Position numbers and translations under genes: made by a program. A DNA stretch of 39,630 nt from Candidatus Omnitrophota bacterium. Its GTDB lineage: Bacteria > Omnitrophota > Gorgyraeia > Zapsychrales > Zapsychraceae. The notes beneath the pieces are model-generated. The model saw only the letters and a list, made by a program, of their open reading frames with translations, made no database searches and was not told the origin of the DNA. Position 1 is the stretch's first letter. Each line of letters opens with the position of its first letter. The stretch is taken from assembly GCA_023247445.1 (NCBI GenBank), contig JAHFGL010000021.1, positions 1 to 39,630 of the forward strand, in the 5' to 3' direction. Shown here piece after piece: positions 1-9,300 of this stretch.

Positions 1-807
1 GGATTTTTATTAGGTGATGCGCCAGCGGTTATGCGCGGGCCGATTGTTACCCGTTACGTCCAGCAGATTTTACTCAACACGGCCTGGGGTGAACTCGATT
101 ATTTATTTATCGATATGCCGCCGGGAACAGGGGATGTGCAATTAACCATTACGCAGACTATCCAACTTAGCGGGGCCGTTATTGTGACAACCCCGCAGAC
201 GCTTTCTCTAATTGATGTCTCGCGTGGAATCTTAATGTTTGAAAAAGTCAATGTGCCTATTTTGGGAATCATTGAAAATATGGCGTACTTTATCTGCGAT
301 CAGTGCGATAAAAAACATTACATCTTCGGAGAGCAGGGGGCAGCGCAGCTTCAAAAACGTTTTGGCGTTGAGATCCTGGCCCAATTACCGCTGTTGGCGC
401 AACTAGGGTTAAAAATTGATAAACCTTTAGCTAATGATTTTATTATGAGGGCGGTTGATAAAGTTGTTATGGCTCTGGGGAAAAATAGTATTTTACAAAA
501 GCAAGTGCCGCAGATTCAGTTTAACGCCGAAAGAATAACATTAAATTGGACGGATGGAACACAAATGACCGTTAGTAATTCAGATCTTCGTTTAAGCTGC
601 CAATGTGCCCTATGCGTTAACGAATTAACAGGGAAACAAATATTACAGCCAAAAGATGTTCGAGCTGATATTGCGCCAATTGAAATTACACCACTGGGCA
701 ATTACGCCATCGGCGTTGTCTGGAATGACGGACATTCCTCAGGAATCTATCCCTACGATATTATTCGACAAATTGCCAACGATACGATCCAATCCAATAA
801 AGGTTAA
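1..807 (+). CDS. Mrp/ApbC-type Fe-S carrier ATPase fused to DUF971 (5' end missing)
   Basis: The frame is open from base 1, so only the last 268 residues are seen and the Walker A end lies outside the window. Residues about 30-150 carry the Mrp/NBP35 signatures: the IDMPPGTGD segment, a TTPQ segment, and a CxxC pair in ICDQCDKKHYIFG that binds the bridging Fe-S cluster in this family. From about residue 170 to the end is a DUF971 (GBBH-like N-terminal) domain with an RLSCQCALC segment and a final YPYD block. Mrp proteins bind and transfer Fe-S clusters in the cytoplasm. Mrp-DUF971 fusions occur in other bacteria; the role of the second domain is not known to me. The stop overlaps the next start by one base (TAATG), so it is cotranscribed with the glycan locus, although a functional link is not evident. 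Confidence 0.9.
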   Translation, partial: GFLLGDAPAVMRGPIVTRYVQQILLNTAWGELDYLFIDMPPGTGDVQLTITQTIQLSGAVIVTTPQTLSLIDVSRGILMFEKVNVPILGIIENMAYFICDQCDKKHYIFGEQGAAQLQKRFGVEILAQLPLLAQLGLKIDKPLANDFIMRAVDKVVMALGKNSILQKQVPQIQFNAERITLNWTDGTQMTVSNSDLRLSCQCALCVNELTGKQILQPKDVRADIAPIEITPLGNYAIGVVWNDGHSSGIYPYDIIRQIANDTIQSNKG

Positions 808-1949
808 TGCAGAAATCTAAAATAAAAGAATATTACCCCTTCCTTGACGGATTGCGCGGTATATCGATTTTATGGGTGCTTGGGTTGCACATTCTTTTAT
901 TCTTTGATTTAAAATCAATCTTGGGTTCTTACTATTGGATTGTTTATAAATTCTTTTCTATTGGCCATTTGGGTGTTGATATTTTCTTTGTCTTAAGCGG
1001 CTTTCTCATCACCGGCTTATTACTTGATGACTTATCAGATCACGTCCGTTTAAAAAGATTTTATCTTAGGCGGTCATTTAAAATTCTGCCGCAATATCTT
1101 CTCGTAGTCCTCACCGGATTTATTTTCTTAAAACTTGGGGCGTTCCCACCCATCAAAGGGGCCATCGAAATAAATCCAACACTCTCAAACCAGTCCACTC
1201 TGAGTTTTATTTTGTTTATTCAAAATTATATTCCAGGTTCAATTATTCTTATGCACACCTGGTCTCTGGCAATCGAAGAACATTTTTACCTTCTTTATCC
1301 CGTCTTATTAATTTTTATATGTTTTTTCACAAAAAACATACCAGCACGATATCGATGCTTACCAATTATTCTATGGATCCTTATCATCATTGTTAATATT
1401 GTTCGCTATTATCATTTTGCCAAAAGCCCGCCTGAAATATCTCTTCTAAATTGGGGGGACTTAATCAAAACCTTCCATACTCACATACGTGCTGATGCTT
1501 TAATGTTTGGATGCCTCATTAAAATCTACGAACATCAAAAAATATTTGATTCATTTAAAAATCATCGAGTTTTAATATCAAGCTGTTGTGTTCTTATTTC
1601 ACTCGCTATTTATTCTTGGTTCTTCTGGAAAGGATTTTCATTCTCAAGCTGGTACGCTTACACACTGGCCTATATCGCTCCCGGATTATTGATCATCGCT
1701 TGTCTCCATTCCTTCGCATTCCTCAAGAATATATTTCAAAACTATTTTTATGTCTGGGTTGGGAAAAATTCTTACGCCATTTATCTTTGGCATTCGCTTC
1801 TGATCTGGCCGTTTGCGTATTTATTCATGAAGAATCAATCTCTAACTTGGATTCTTCTCTATATTTTGGCATCACTTTTGATTGGGATGCTAAGCACAAA
1901 AATCATTGAAAAATATTTTTTAGACCTACGTAACAAACTTGTTCCTTAA
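807..1949 (+). CDS. Acyltransferase-3 family integral membrane O-acyltransferase
   Basis: This 380-residue polytopic protein has the family hallmarks: FLDGLRGISILWVLGLH near the N-terminus with the conserved H, then GHLGVDIFFVLSGFLITGLL, RRSFKILPQY, and WSLAIEEHFYLLYP around residue 155. Length and about ten hydrophobic segments fit the OafA/NodX/YrhL group, which moves acetyl or other acyl groups across the membrane onto sugars or other surface molecules. It has no extra C-terminal SGNH domain, but a separate SGNH-like gene occurs at 14270. Position at the head of a glycosyltransferase/exporter locus suggests it decorates the exported glycan. The acceptor cannot be told from sequence. Confidence 0.92.
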   Translation: MQKSKIKEYYPFLDGLRGISILWVLGLHILLFFDLKSILGSYYWIVYKFFSIGHLGVDIFFVLSGFLITGLLLDDLSDHVRLKRFYLRRSFKILPQYLLVVLTGFIFLKLGAFPPIKGAIEINPTLSNQSTLSFILFIQNYIPGSIILMHTWSLAIEEHFYLLYPVLLIFICFFTKNIPARYRCLPIILWILIIIVNIVRYYHFAKSPPEISLLNWGDLIKTFHTHIRADALMFGCLIKIYEHQKIFDSFKNHRVLISSCCVLISLAIYSWFFWKGFSFSSWYAYTLAYIAPGLLIIACLHSFAFLKNIFQNYFYVWVGKNSYAIYLWHSLLIWPFAYLFMKNQSLTWILLYILASLLIGMLSTKIIEKYFLDLRNKLVP

Positions 1950-1955
1950 CTAAAA

Positions 1956-4019
1956 ATGCTTACGAAATCCTCATGGTATTGCAAAAATAAAGATGGTAAC
2001 CGGATTCTTTATCTTAGATTCTTTTTTTTCAATATCCTCTTAGCTACAACATTTATATTCTCCCATAAAATATTTGACAATAATTTCTCTATCCCCAGCG
2101 CTGTCTTCTGGGTAGGCCTCATGATGGCGCTCCCACTCGGAGCCGCACTTGGAACACGATTAAAAGAACAATCAGCAAAAATCCTCATTCTATTTTTATT
2201 TAGTTTTCTTTGGTTGATCGTAAGTAGCGCCCTCTATGTACATTTAATTCTTCCTTCGTTAGGCTCATTTGATCCAACCGGTGGTTTTCTCTTTAAAGAA
2301 ATTGCCAAACATTTCTTAGCCTGGAGTTCTTTTCTGGGGCTCATCGCGCTTGTAATTTTCTTTCCCTTGTGGCTGGTGATGGGATTATTCGAGATGCATC
2401 TTTATTTAAGTTTAATAAAAAGACCGCCACCAACCCAGTGGTTAGCCTATTTAAGCAGTCTAACCGGATTATTTGTTGGGCAGGGGATCTGCTTTTTTCT
2501 TTTACCTTCGCCGCAGCCTTTTTGGATTGGGATAATTATTCTCTTAAGTTTTATTTTTTATAGTTCCATTTCATATTTTAAATGGTCATGGCCAAAGATC
2601 ATTTTGATATTTCTTCTTGGGATATGCTTACTCGCAGAAAACGGATATGTCAAAAATTCTTTGATGGTTCATAAAAGCGTTAATCCAAAAAGCCAAGCGC
2701 ATGTTCTCTATGATCAATGGATGCCTCATATGCGTCTGACGGTCGTTAAAAATAACGATCGATTATTTGGCTATTACAACGGTGTCTTTCATTGGGTTTC
2801 GAAAGATTCTAATTCTTCCCAGTGCTTTGCCATTGATCCTCTCATTAGCCATCTTTTAACTGATGATGCAAAGGTTGCGATTATTGGGGCAGGAGGAGGG
2901 AGCCAGTTAAATCCATTTCTTGAACATCAGCCCAAACATATTTATGCGATTGATATTGTTCCACATTTGTCGACAACCTTAAGTCAATTAGGCGTTAGTT
3001 CTTTTCTTGATCCAAGGGTTACATCGGTGACCAAGGATGGTCGAAAATTTATTGCAGAAAGCCAAGAACAATTTGATCTTATTTTTCTCCCCTTTACCGA
3101 AAGTATATTTAAATTAAGTAAAAGTCTTTTTGAACCGGCTGATCATCTCTTTACCTTAGAAGCGATAAAAGATTACCAAGCGCACCTTAAACCAAATGGA
3201 GTGATTATTATTAAAAAGGCTTTGTTATTTCCAAAGCTTTCTTTTGTCATGGCCAATTATGCCAAAACAATGCAAAAAGCAGGATTAAAAGTGGGCTATT
3301 GGACCAATGATTGTGTCGCAATTCTTTTAGGAGCCAAAGATGATGCGACACTCACGAAGGCAAGCCAAATCCTTAATTCCTCGCCACTGATCACCCACAA
3401 AGATACTCCTCAAACAGGAGTCATTTTACGTGATGATAAACCATTTTTTGCTAGTGTCATGTTCACGCCGCGAATAGTTTATGCTCTCGGAGTTATTGGA
3501 ATCGTGTCTTGTCTTTTAATATTCTTTTTCTGTTTTTATTCTCAAAAACGAATTCTCTTTCCTGCGATTCTTTGTGGCCTTAACTACACATTAATTTTAT
3601 TATCCATGCAGCTATTAATGTTTTTCCAAATTGATAATCCTCTAGAAGCCACAATGATAGGTAGCTTTCTATTCTTGGGAATCGTCTGGATCGGTACATT
3701 GTTATACAAAAAAAGAATGATTCTATTTATAATAACGCTGTTAATTCTTATCGCTATTTTAAATAAATTTTTGCCCGGCCCCTTAGGCGTCTTAGGGCTG
3801 TTAGGTCTCTGGAGTGGGGGATTCTTCCCAAGACTCATCCACTCCTATCAAGATCAGTTAAAAAAACTTCTTATTTGTGATGGACTTGGGGCCGCCCTAG
3901 CGGGTGTCCTTTATTTTCTCATTCCAACGGTGGGTGGAATTAAATTATTTCTTATTGTAGTTTATATTATATTTTTTATAACCTTTTGGCAGGTTAATCG
4001 GGCTGATAAAATACAGTGA
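1956..4019 (+). CDS. Multi-TM protein with internal spermidine-synthase-like domain
   Basis: This 687-residue protein has three parts: about seven hydrophobic helices (residues 1-230), a soluble spermidine synthase-like/SAM-fold domain (about 245-460) and a second set of about seven helices. The central domain has the nucleotide-binding loop VAIIGAGGGSQ followed by an acidic strand end in YAIDIVP, and FDLIFLPFTES in place of the usual catalytic aspartate block. It therefore probably binds a SAM-like ligand but need not make polyamines. Membrane-embedded spermidine synthase-like proteins are common and mostly uncharacterised. The start follows the acyltransferase stop by 6 bases, and its TGA overlaps the GTG start of the next gene by 4 bases. 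Function beyond aminopropyl- or methyltransferase-like is not assigned. Confidence 0.8.
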   Translation: MLTKSSWYCKNKDGNRILYLRFFFFNILLATTFIFSHKIFDNNFSIPSAVFWVGLMMALPLGAALGTRLKEQSAKILILFLFSFLWLIVSSALYVHLILPSLGSFDPTGGFLFKEIAKHFLAWSSFLGLIALVIFFPLWLVMGLFEMHLYLSLIKRPPPTQWLAYLSSLTGLFVGQGICFFLLPSPQPFWIGIIILLSFIFYSSISYFKWSWPKIILIFLLGICLLAENGYVKNSLMVHKSVNPKSQAHVLYDQWMPHMRLTVVKNNDRLFGYYNGVFHWVSKDSNSSQCFAIDPLISHLLTDDAKVAIIGAGGGSQLNPFLEHQPKHIYAIDIVPHLSTTLSQLGVSSFLDPRVTSVTKDGRKFIAESQEQFDLIFLPFTESIFKLSKSLFEPADHLFTLEAIKDYQAHLKPNGVIIIKKALLFPKLSFVMANYAKTMQKAGLKVGYWTNDCVAILLGAKDDATLTKASQILNSSPLITHKDTPQTGVILRDDKPFFASVMFTPRIVYALGVIGIVSCLLIFFFCFYSQKRILFPAILCGLNYTLILLSMQLLMFFQIDNPLEATMIGSFLFLGIVWIGTLLYKKRMILFIITLLILIAILNKFLPGPLGVLGLLGLWSGGFFPRLIHSYQDQLKKLLICDGLGAALAGVLYFLIPTVGGIKLFLIVVYIIFFITFWQVNRADKIQ

Positions 4020-5761
4020 AAATTAAAGCCATTTTTTTATTATTCACGCTTATTGTCATATTATTCCTTGTTGCATCACCAGGACAAGACTTAACCAGCC
4101 ATTCTAAACATGAAGTCGAAGACTTCACCCTCTTAGATCACAATGGCAATTCTTATCATCTCTATTATAATTTGGGACAAAAAGCAGTTGTGCTTATGTC
4201 CTATGAGCTGGGCTGTTTAATTGCACGTCAATCCGTTATTACGCTAGAGCAACTTAGACAGCGCTATGAGAAAAAAGGATTTCAATTTATTTTAATTGAT
4301 GCAAGCAGAGAAGATCAAAGAGAGGCCTTACAAAAAGAAGTCAAAAAGCTTAAGATTCATATTCCAATTTTAATGGATGAATCGCAAATTGTTTCAGAAT
4401 CACTTGGACTCACGAGAACAGCCGAGGTTATTTTGATTGAACCCAAAAGCTGGCGTATTGTCTATCGTGGCCCAATTGATGATCAAAAAGAGTATTTACG
4501 GTTGGCCTTTGAATCTCTACGCTGGGGCTGGCCGCTTAAGGATAAAAAAGTGCCGACTAAGGGACGTTTAATAAAATTTGAAAACCCAGTTAAACAAATT
4601 TCTTACACTCAGGATGTGGTTCCAATACTTGAAAAACACTGCGTAGTATGTCACTACACGGATGGACCTGCTCCGTGGGCCATGACAGATTACAAAAAAA
4701 TAACAACATGGTCAAAAATGATGCGGGAGGCTCTGCGGGTAAAACGCATGCCACCACCATCCGCTGATCCTTATTATGGTGAATATCTTAATAATAACTA
4801 TTTAAAAGCCGATGAGCTACGAACGCTCATCCATTGGATAGAAAGTCAATGCCCAAAAGAAGAGAGCGAAGATCCAATACCTGCGATCGAAAAAGCTAGG
4901 GCGAAAAACCAGTGGCCCTATGGAGAACCCGATATTATTTTAACAGCGAAAAATATCCAGCATCTTCCCGCGACCGGTGTTCCTCATTGGCAATTTAATT
5001 TTTCAAAAGAGACGATTCCAAAAGATCTTTGGGCCAAAGCCATTGTTTATAAGCCAAGTACCAAACGAACAATTCATCATGCCTTAGCTATGACACCAGT
5101 AAAAAGTCCCTATCAAAATAGCCAACGGCCGTTTGATCAAGAAGGTGTTTTAAAATCTGATGAAGAACTTTTATGCGGTTATACCTCGCAATGGCAAGAA
5201 ATACCCTTTCCCCAAGGAACAGGAAAATTTCTCCCAAAAGGCTCCCGAATTAAGTTTGCAACGCACTATATAACTACCGGCAAACCAGAGACGGATCAAC
5301 CACAGTTAGGAATTTATTTGTCACAACAACCGCTTAAGCCGCTCATTTACATGTATATGCAAATGAATAAATTTAAAATTCCCAAAAAAACGCAGGCACA
5401 TCAACTGACCGCTCAACACACCTTTAAAGAAGGTGTCATGCTTTATGGGGTCAGCCCACACGCTCACTATCGAAGCCGCTCAGCGAAAGTTACCGCCGTA
5501 TATCCTGATAAAAATGAAGAAATTCTTCTTTCTGTCCCATCGTTTGACAGCGCCTGGGAAACGTTGCATCTATTTAAAAATCCAAAATTTATGCCGGCGG
5601 GAACAATCATCAAAGTTGAATCTACTTTTGATAATTCTATTTTTAACCCTAAGAATCCAAATCCTAATCAAGACGTTACCTTTAGCATGGAGCGCGTTGA
5701 AGGAGAAATGTTTTGGACGTTATTAGCCTATAGTGTGGTTGAAGAAAATGATCAAAAATAA
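4016..5761 (+). CDS. Redoxin / cytochrome c / PHM-like copper monooxygenase, copy 1
   Basis: A GTG start overlaps the upstream stop (GTGA). The 581-residue protein has an N-terminal signal anchor (residues 4-22), so the rest should be extracytoplasmic. Domain 1 (about 35-170) is a thioredoxin-fold redoxin with one cysteine, C67 in GCLIARQS, as in single-Cys AhpC/TSA-type proteins. Domain 2 is a small c-type cytochrome with heme motif C209-V-V-C212-H213 and a downstream KRMPPP that supplies the usual methionine ligand. Domain 3 (about 320-575) resembles peptidylglycine/dopamine-type type II copper monooxygenases: H354-H355 and H417 match the CuH ligands, H482-A-H484 and M565 (EMFW) the CuM ligands. 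This is the only copy in the array with a complete ligand set. Substrate unknown; residue matches are by motif, not by structural alignment. Confidence 0.85.
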   Translation: MKIKAIFLLFTLIVILFLVASPGQDLTSHSKHEVEDFTLLDHNGNSYHLYYNLGQKAVVLMSYELGCLIARQSVITLEQLRQRYEKKGFQFILIDASREDQREALQKEVKKLKIHIPILMDESQIVSESLGLTRTAEVILIEPKSWRIVYRGPIDDQKEYLRLAFESLRWGWPLKDKKVPTKGRLIKFENPVKQISYTQDVVPILEKHCVVCHYTDGPAPWAMTDYKKITTWSKMMREALRVKRMPPPSADPYYGEYLNNNYLKADELRTLIHWIESQCPKEESEDPIPAIEKARAKNQWPYGEPDIILTAKNIQHLPATGVPHWQFNFSKETIPKDLWAKAIVYKPSTKRTIHHALAMTPVKSPYQNSQRPFDQEGVLKSDEELLCGYTSQWQEIPFPQGTGKFLPKGSRIKFATHYITTGKPETDQPQLGIYLSQQPLKPLIYMYMQMNKFKIPKKTQAHQLTAQHTFKEGVMLYGVSPHAHYRSRSAKVTAVYPDKNEEILLSVPSFDSAWETLHLFKNPKFMPAGTIIKVESTFDNSIFNPKNPNPNQDVTFSMERVEGEMFWTLLAYSVVEENDQK

Positions 5762-7538
5762 TTTATTCCTACACATTCTAAAACCAATGATCATTTTCAT
5801 TTTGATGATCACCGTATTTCTTCTGATCAAAAATATTTCTGATTTTACGCCAGAGGATATGTTTAGTCTTTCAGAGAAAATAGAAAGTTTCAGTTTGCTT
5901 GATCAAGAGGGGAAGTACCATGAATTGTCTTATTATTCTGACCAAAAAGTCATCGTGATTGCTTCCTATGCAATAGATTGCCCAGAATCTGATCAGGCCG
6001 TAAGAATGTTAGAAAAAATAAAAAGAAAGTATGCAAAAAAAGACGGACAGTTTTTATTAATTGATGCCAATCCTGCTGATACCCGCGAAGCGTTACAACA
6101 AAAGGCAAAAATATCTAACATCGATATCCCCATTTTAATGGATGAAACTCAACTCATCTCGGACTCGTTAGGATTTACCCATGTCGGTCAAGTGGTCGTT
6201 ATTAATCCAAAGAATTGGGAGCTGATGTATCGTGCGGCGATAGATAACCGATATCTTCCTAAAGCGATAAAAGCTACTCTGTCAGGAAGAAAAATAAAGA
6301 CTCCATTAATAGATGTGCAAAATTGCATTATCCCCTATGTGAAGGATTCAGCAAAAATTTCCTATGAGCAGGATATCGTGCCTATTCTAGAAAAACATTG
6401 TATCGCTTGTCATAATAAAAATGGATCAGCCCCATGGACGATGACAAACTACGAGAAAATTAAAGGTTGGGCTCCCATGATTAGCGAAGTGGTTAAGACA
6501 AAAAGAATGCCTCCCTGGGGACCTGATTTATATTATGACCAATACACTAACTCAAATCATTTAACGATCATCGAGACACAAAAATTAATTCATTGGTTAG
6601 AACAGGGTTGCCCAAAAGAACCTCACGAAGAAGATACTCTGCCCAAAATTGAAGAAGAAGAGGCCAAGAAGAAACAAGGTTGGCCCTGGGGTGAACCTGA
6701 CATTATTGTTGCCGCACAGAGTGAAGAACAAATCCCTCCTAAAAAGATCTATGAATACGCGAAAGAAAGTGCCGGGAAAATTAACAATACAAAGGACCTC
6801 TGGGCAAGAGCGATTTTCTTTAAACCACAAAGTGTGAAAGCAACTAGAATCGCCAGTGCCTGGATTGATATTCAAGACCCAGAGCAAGTCCTGACAAATT
6901 CATCCATACAGCACTTTAGAACAAAAACATTGCTTGCCTACCACTCCTTTAACACTTTTGCATATCCGCAAATTTTTCCCAAAAACACAGGAGAATTTAT
7001 TCCCAAAGATTCAACCGTCACGTTTCAAACTCATTACAAAACAATTGGCAAGGCAGAAAAAGATCGACCACAGGTTGGCATTTATCTATATCATGGTGAT
7101 CCGCACACAATTAAACCAATCTATACCCGCGTCATTGAATTTAACGATATAAGTATTCCGGTAAATGTTAAGAATTATGAAATCACAACCTCACAGATTT
7201 TAGACCAGGATATCTATCTATATGCTTGCGGTTTTCATATGCATTATTTTGGTCGTTCAGGCAAAATGATTGCAACATATCCTGATGGCGACCAAAAAGT
7301 CCTGCTATCAATTCCTTATTATGATTATGACTGGATGACACCTTACTATTTTGTTACACCAAAGTTATTACCGAAGGGAACAAAGCTCACCCTAAAATAT
7401 ACTTATGATACTTCTGTGCAAAATCGCAAAAGACCTCCCGTAGGGGAAAAAGTACTTTATGGGACAAGTGGGAAGACAGAAATGTTGGGTGGGGCGATTA
7501 TTTATACACTTGCTGATGAAACGATCAAGCTACAATAA
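5748..7538 (+). CDS. Redoxin / cytochrome c / PHM-like protein, copy 2 (CuH pair lost)
   Basis: ATG 5748 is preferred over the in-frame GTG at 5733 because it limits overlap with copy 1 to 14 bases and puts a basic residue before the signal anchor. The 596 residues have the same order as copy 1: anchor (about 10-30), redoxin with a single DCP cysteine, heme motif C218-I-A-C221-H222, KRMPPW, then the PHM-like module. CuM-type ligands are present (H497-M-H499, M579) and the single CuH histidine is kept (H429 in THYKTIGK). The adjacent His pair of copy 1 is replaced by R367-I368 when aligned from the shared KP anchor. The two-copper reaction is therefore unlikely unless other residues substitute. 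Linked to both neighbours by close spacing. Confidence 0.83.
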   Translation: MIKNNLFLHILKPMIIFILMITVFLLIKNISDFTPEDMFSLSEKIESFSLLDQEGKYHELSYYSDQKVIVIASYAIDCPESDQAVRMLEKIKRKYAKKDGQFLLIDANPADTREALQQKAKISNIDIPILMDETQLISDSLGFTHVGQVVVINPKNWELMYRAAIDNRYLPKAIKATLSGRKIKTPLIDVQNCIIPYVKDSAKISYEQDIVPILEKHCIACHNKNGSAPWTMTNYEKIKGWAPMISEVVKTKRMPPWGPDLYYDQYTNSNHLTIIETQKLIHWLEQGCPKEPHEEDTLPKIEEEEAKKKQGWPWGEPDIIVAAQSEEQIPPKKIYEYAKESAGKINNTKDLWARAIFFKPQSVKATRIASAWIDIQDPEQVLTNSSIQHFRTKTLLAYHSFNTFAYPQIFPKNTGEFIPKDSTVTFQTHYKTIGKAEKDRPQVGIYLYHGDPHTIKPIYTRVIEFNDISIPVNVKNYEITTSQILDQDIYLYACGFHMHYFGRSGKMIATYPDGDQKVLLSIPYYDYDWMTPYYFVTPKLLPKGTKLTLKYTYDTSVQNRKRPPVGEKVLYGTSGKTEMLGGAIIYTLADETIKLQ

Positions 7539-7539
7539 T

Positions 7540-9252
7540 ATGCGGATCTATAAAAAATCTATTCTGACGTTTCTATTCATTATTTTATTTGCTGTATATT
7601 TTTACAAAAAAGAGGCCACTCATTTTAAAATCGAATCGCTTCCTATTGCAAACGACTTTGCTTTATTAGATCAAGCCGGAGAATTCCATCGCTTATCTTA
7701 CTATTCTGATAAAAGAGGAATTGTTTTAATTTCGTATGATCTAAATTGTCCAACCGCCCAGCAAAACCTTCTTACACTTAAACGCCTTAGCGATAAATAT
7801 CAGAAGAAAGGAATTAATTTCTTCCTTATTGATCCTCATAATACCCGCGGTGACCTCACTGCGAAAACAAAAAACCTTGAACTTAAGATTCCAATTTTAA
7901 TCGATGATGCCCAGGTTGTCTCCCACGCCTTAGGTTTTACCCATATTGGCGAAGTCATTGTTATTGATCCCAAAAACAGGCATGTCATGTATCAAGGCAA
8001 TGTTGATCATCTTTTCGTTGCCATTAAAAATCTTTTAGCTGGCAAGCCCACAGAAAGTCTGGCGAAAATGGATGACAACAAATGTTGGATTGTCCCCGAC
8101 AAAAACAATATCTCTTATCAACATGATATTGTCCCCATTCTACAGAAGCACTGTATTCAATGTCACAATAACAATGGGCCGGCTCCCTGGGCGATGACAG
8201 ATTATGAAAAAGTTAAAGGCTGGGCTCCCATGATCAAAGAGGTGATCATGACCAAGCGGATGCCGCCGCCTGTTGCTGATCTTTATTATGATGAATATGA
8301 AAATTTAAACTACCTAACACCAGATGAAACAAAAAAACTGATCCGTTGGTTAGAACAAGGTTGCCCCAATAAAATTCGACAAGAAGATCCTCTATTAAAA
8401 ATTCAAATGCAGGAAGAACAAAAGCAAACTAAATGGCCGTGGGGAGAACCCGATATTATTGTCACCGCACAAGAAGAGGAACAAATTCCAGCTCGCGGCG
8501 TTTATGAGCACGTTAAAGAGAATATTGGAAAGGTTAATAATTCTCAAAAATTGTGGGCAAAGGCCGTCTTTTTAAAACCTTCTAATCTTAAAGCCTCGCA
8601 ATCATGCCATGTGTGGATTGATGTTCCCCAAATATACAGTAGTGAAACGGCTCGTATTAACACAATTAAATCTAAAAACCTTCTGACGCATCGATCCCTT
8701 GCCCTAGAACAACAACCTTATCCAGAAGGAACAGGGAAGCTCATCGAAAAAAATGCCATCATAACGTTTATGAGTCATTATAAAACGGTTGGGAAGCCAG
8801 AAAAGGATTATCCAAGCTTAGGAATATATCTCTCGGATAAACCATTAAAACCTCTGCATCACTTTATTATGGGGAACAATACTTTTCAAATCCCCAAAGA
8901 GAATAATCACGTTGAACTCAATCACACTCAAGCAATTGAAACGGACATGATGCTTTATGGGGTAGGCGTCCATATGCATTATCTCGGTCGCAGCGCCAAG
9001 ATGATCGCTCAATTTCCTGATGGGAGGGAAACCGTTCTACTATCAATTCCTTTTCACGATTTGGATTGGGAAATTCCTTATTTCTTTAAAACGCCAAAAT
9101 TCATCCCTCAAGGTACAAAAATAACAATGAAATACGTATATGATAACTCTAAACAGAATCGTAAAAATCGTAATACCAACAAAAACTTTAAATTTGGAAC
9201 AGGCCTACAGGATGAAATGTTTTGGGGAATACTGATCTATGCTGACAAATAA
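7540..9252 (+). CDS. Redoxin / cytochrome c / PHM-like protein, copy 3 (CuH pair lost)
   Basis: ATG 7540 lies two bases after the copy 2 stop; in-frame ATGs at 7459 and 7516 would extend into copy 2 and give a poor leader. The 570-residue protein repeats the architecture: signal anchor, redoxin with one NCP cysteine, heme motif C205-I-Q-C208-H209, KRMPPP, and a PHM-like C-terminal module with H413 (SHYKTVGK), H478-M-H480 and M560 (DEMFW). The position of the CuH His-His pair reads Q-S; a C356-H357 pair lies two residues later and could be an altered metal site. It is more similar to copy 2 than to copy 1 by eye, for example HMHYxGRSxKMIA in both, suggesting a later duplication. Confidence 0.83.
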   Translation: MRIYKKSILTFLFIILFAVYFYKKEATHFKIESLPIANDFALLDQAGEFHRLSYYSDKRGIVLISYDLNCPTAQQNLLTLKRLSDKYQKKGINFFLIDPHNTRGDLTAKTKNLELKIPILIDDAQVVSHALGFTHIGEVIVIDPKNRHVMYQGNVDHLFVAIKNLLAGKPTESLAKMDDNKCWIVPDKNNISYQHDIVPILQKHCIQCHNNNGPAPWAMTDYEKVKGWAPMIKEVIMTKRMPPPVADLYYDEYENLNYLTPDETKKLIRWLEQGCPNKIRQEDPLLKIQMQEEQKQTKWPWGEPDIIVTAQEEEQIPARGVYEHVKENIGKVNNSQKLWAKAVFLKPSNLKASQSCHVWIDVPQIYSSETARINTIKSKNLLTHRSLALEQQPYPEGTGKLIEKNAIITFMSHYKTVGKPEKDYPSLGIYLSDKPLKPLHHFIMGNNTFQIPKENNHVELNHTQAIETDMMLYGVGVHMHYLGRSAKMIAQFPDGRETVLLSIPFHDLDWEIPYFFKTPKFIPQGTKITMKYVYDNSKQNRKNRNTNKNFKFGTGLQDEMFWGILIYADK

Positions 9253-9259
9253 AAAAATA

Positions 9260-9288
9260 TTAATAATTCATAAAACCTTTGATAAAAT
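9260..9288 (+). promoter_or_regulatory. Possible sigma70-type promoter before copy 4
   Basis: TTAATA at 9260-9265 and TAAAAT at 9283-9288 are separated by exactly 17 bases in the only real gap (48 bases) of the redoxin array. The start codon is 13 bases after the -10. The -35 is weak (4 of 6) and the region is AT-rich, so chance is a fair alternative. Confidence 0.35.
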
Positions 9289-9300
9289 GGGGCCTATTCT

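Noticed and set aside
7459-7539. Earlier start for redoxin copy 3
   Set aside because: It would overlap the conserved CuM methionine end of copy 2 and places 27 unrelated residues before the signal anchor.
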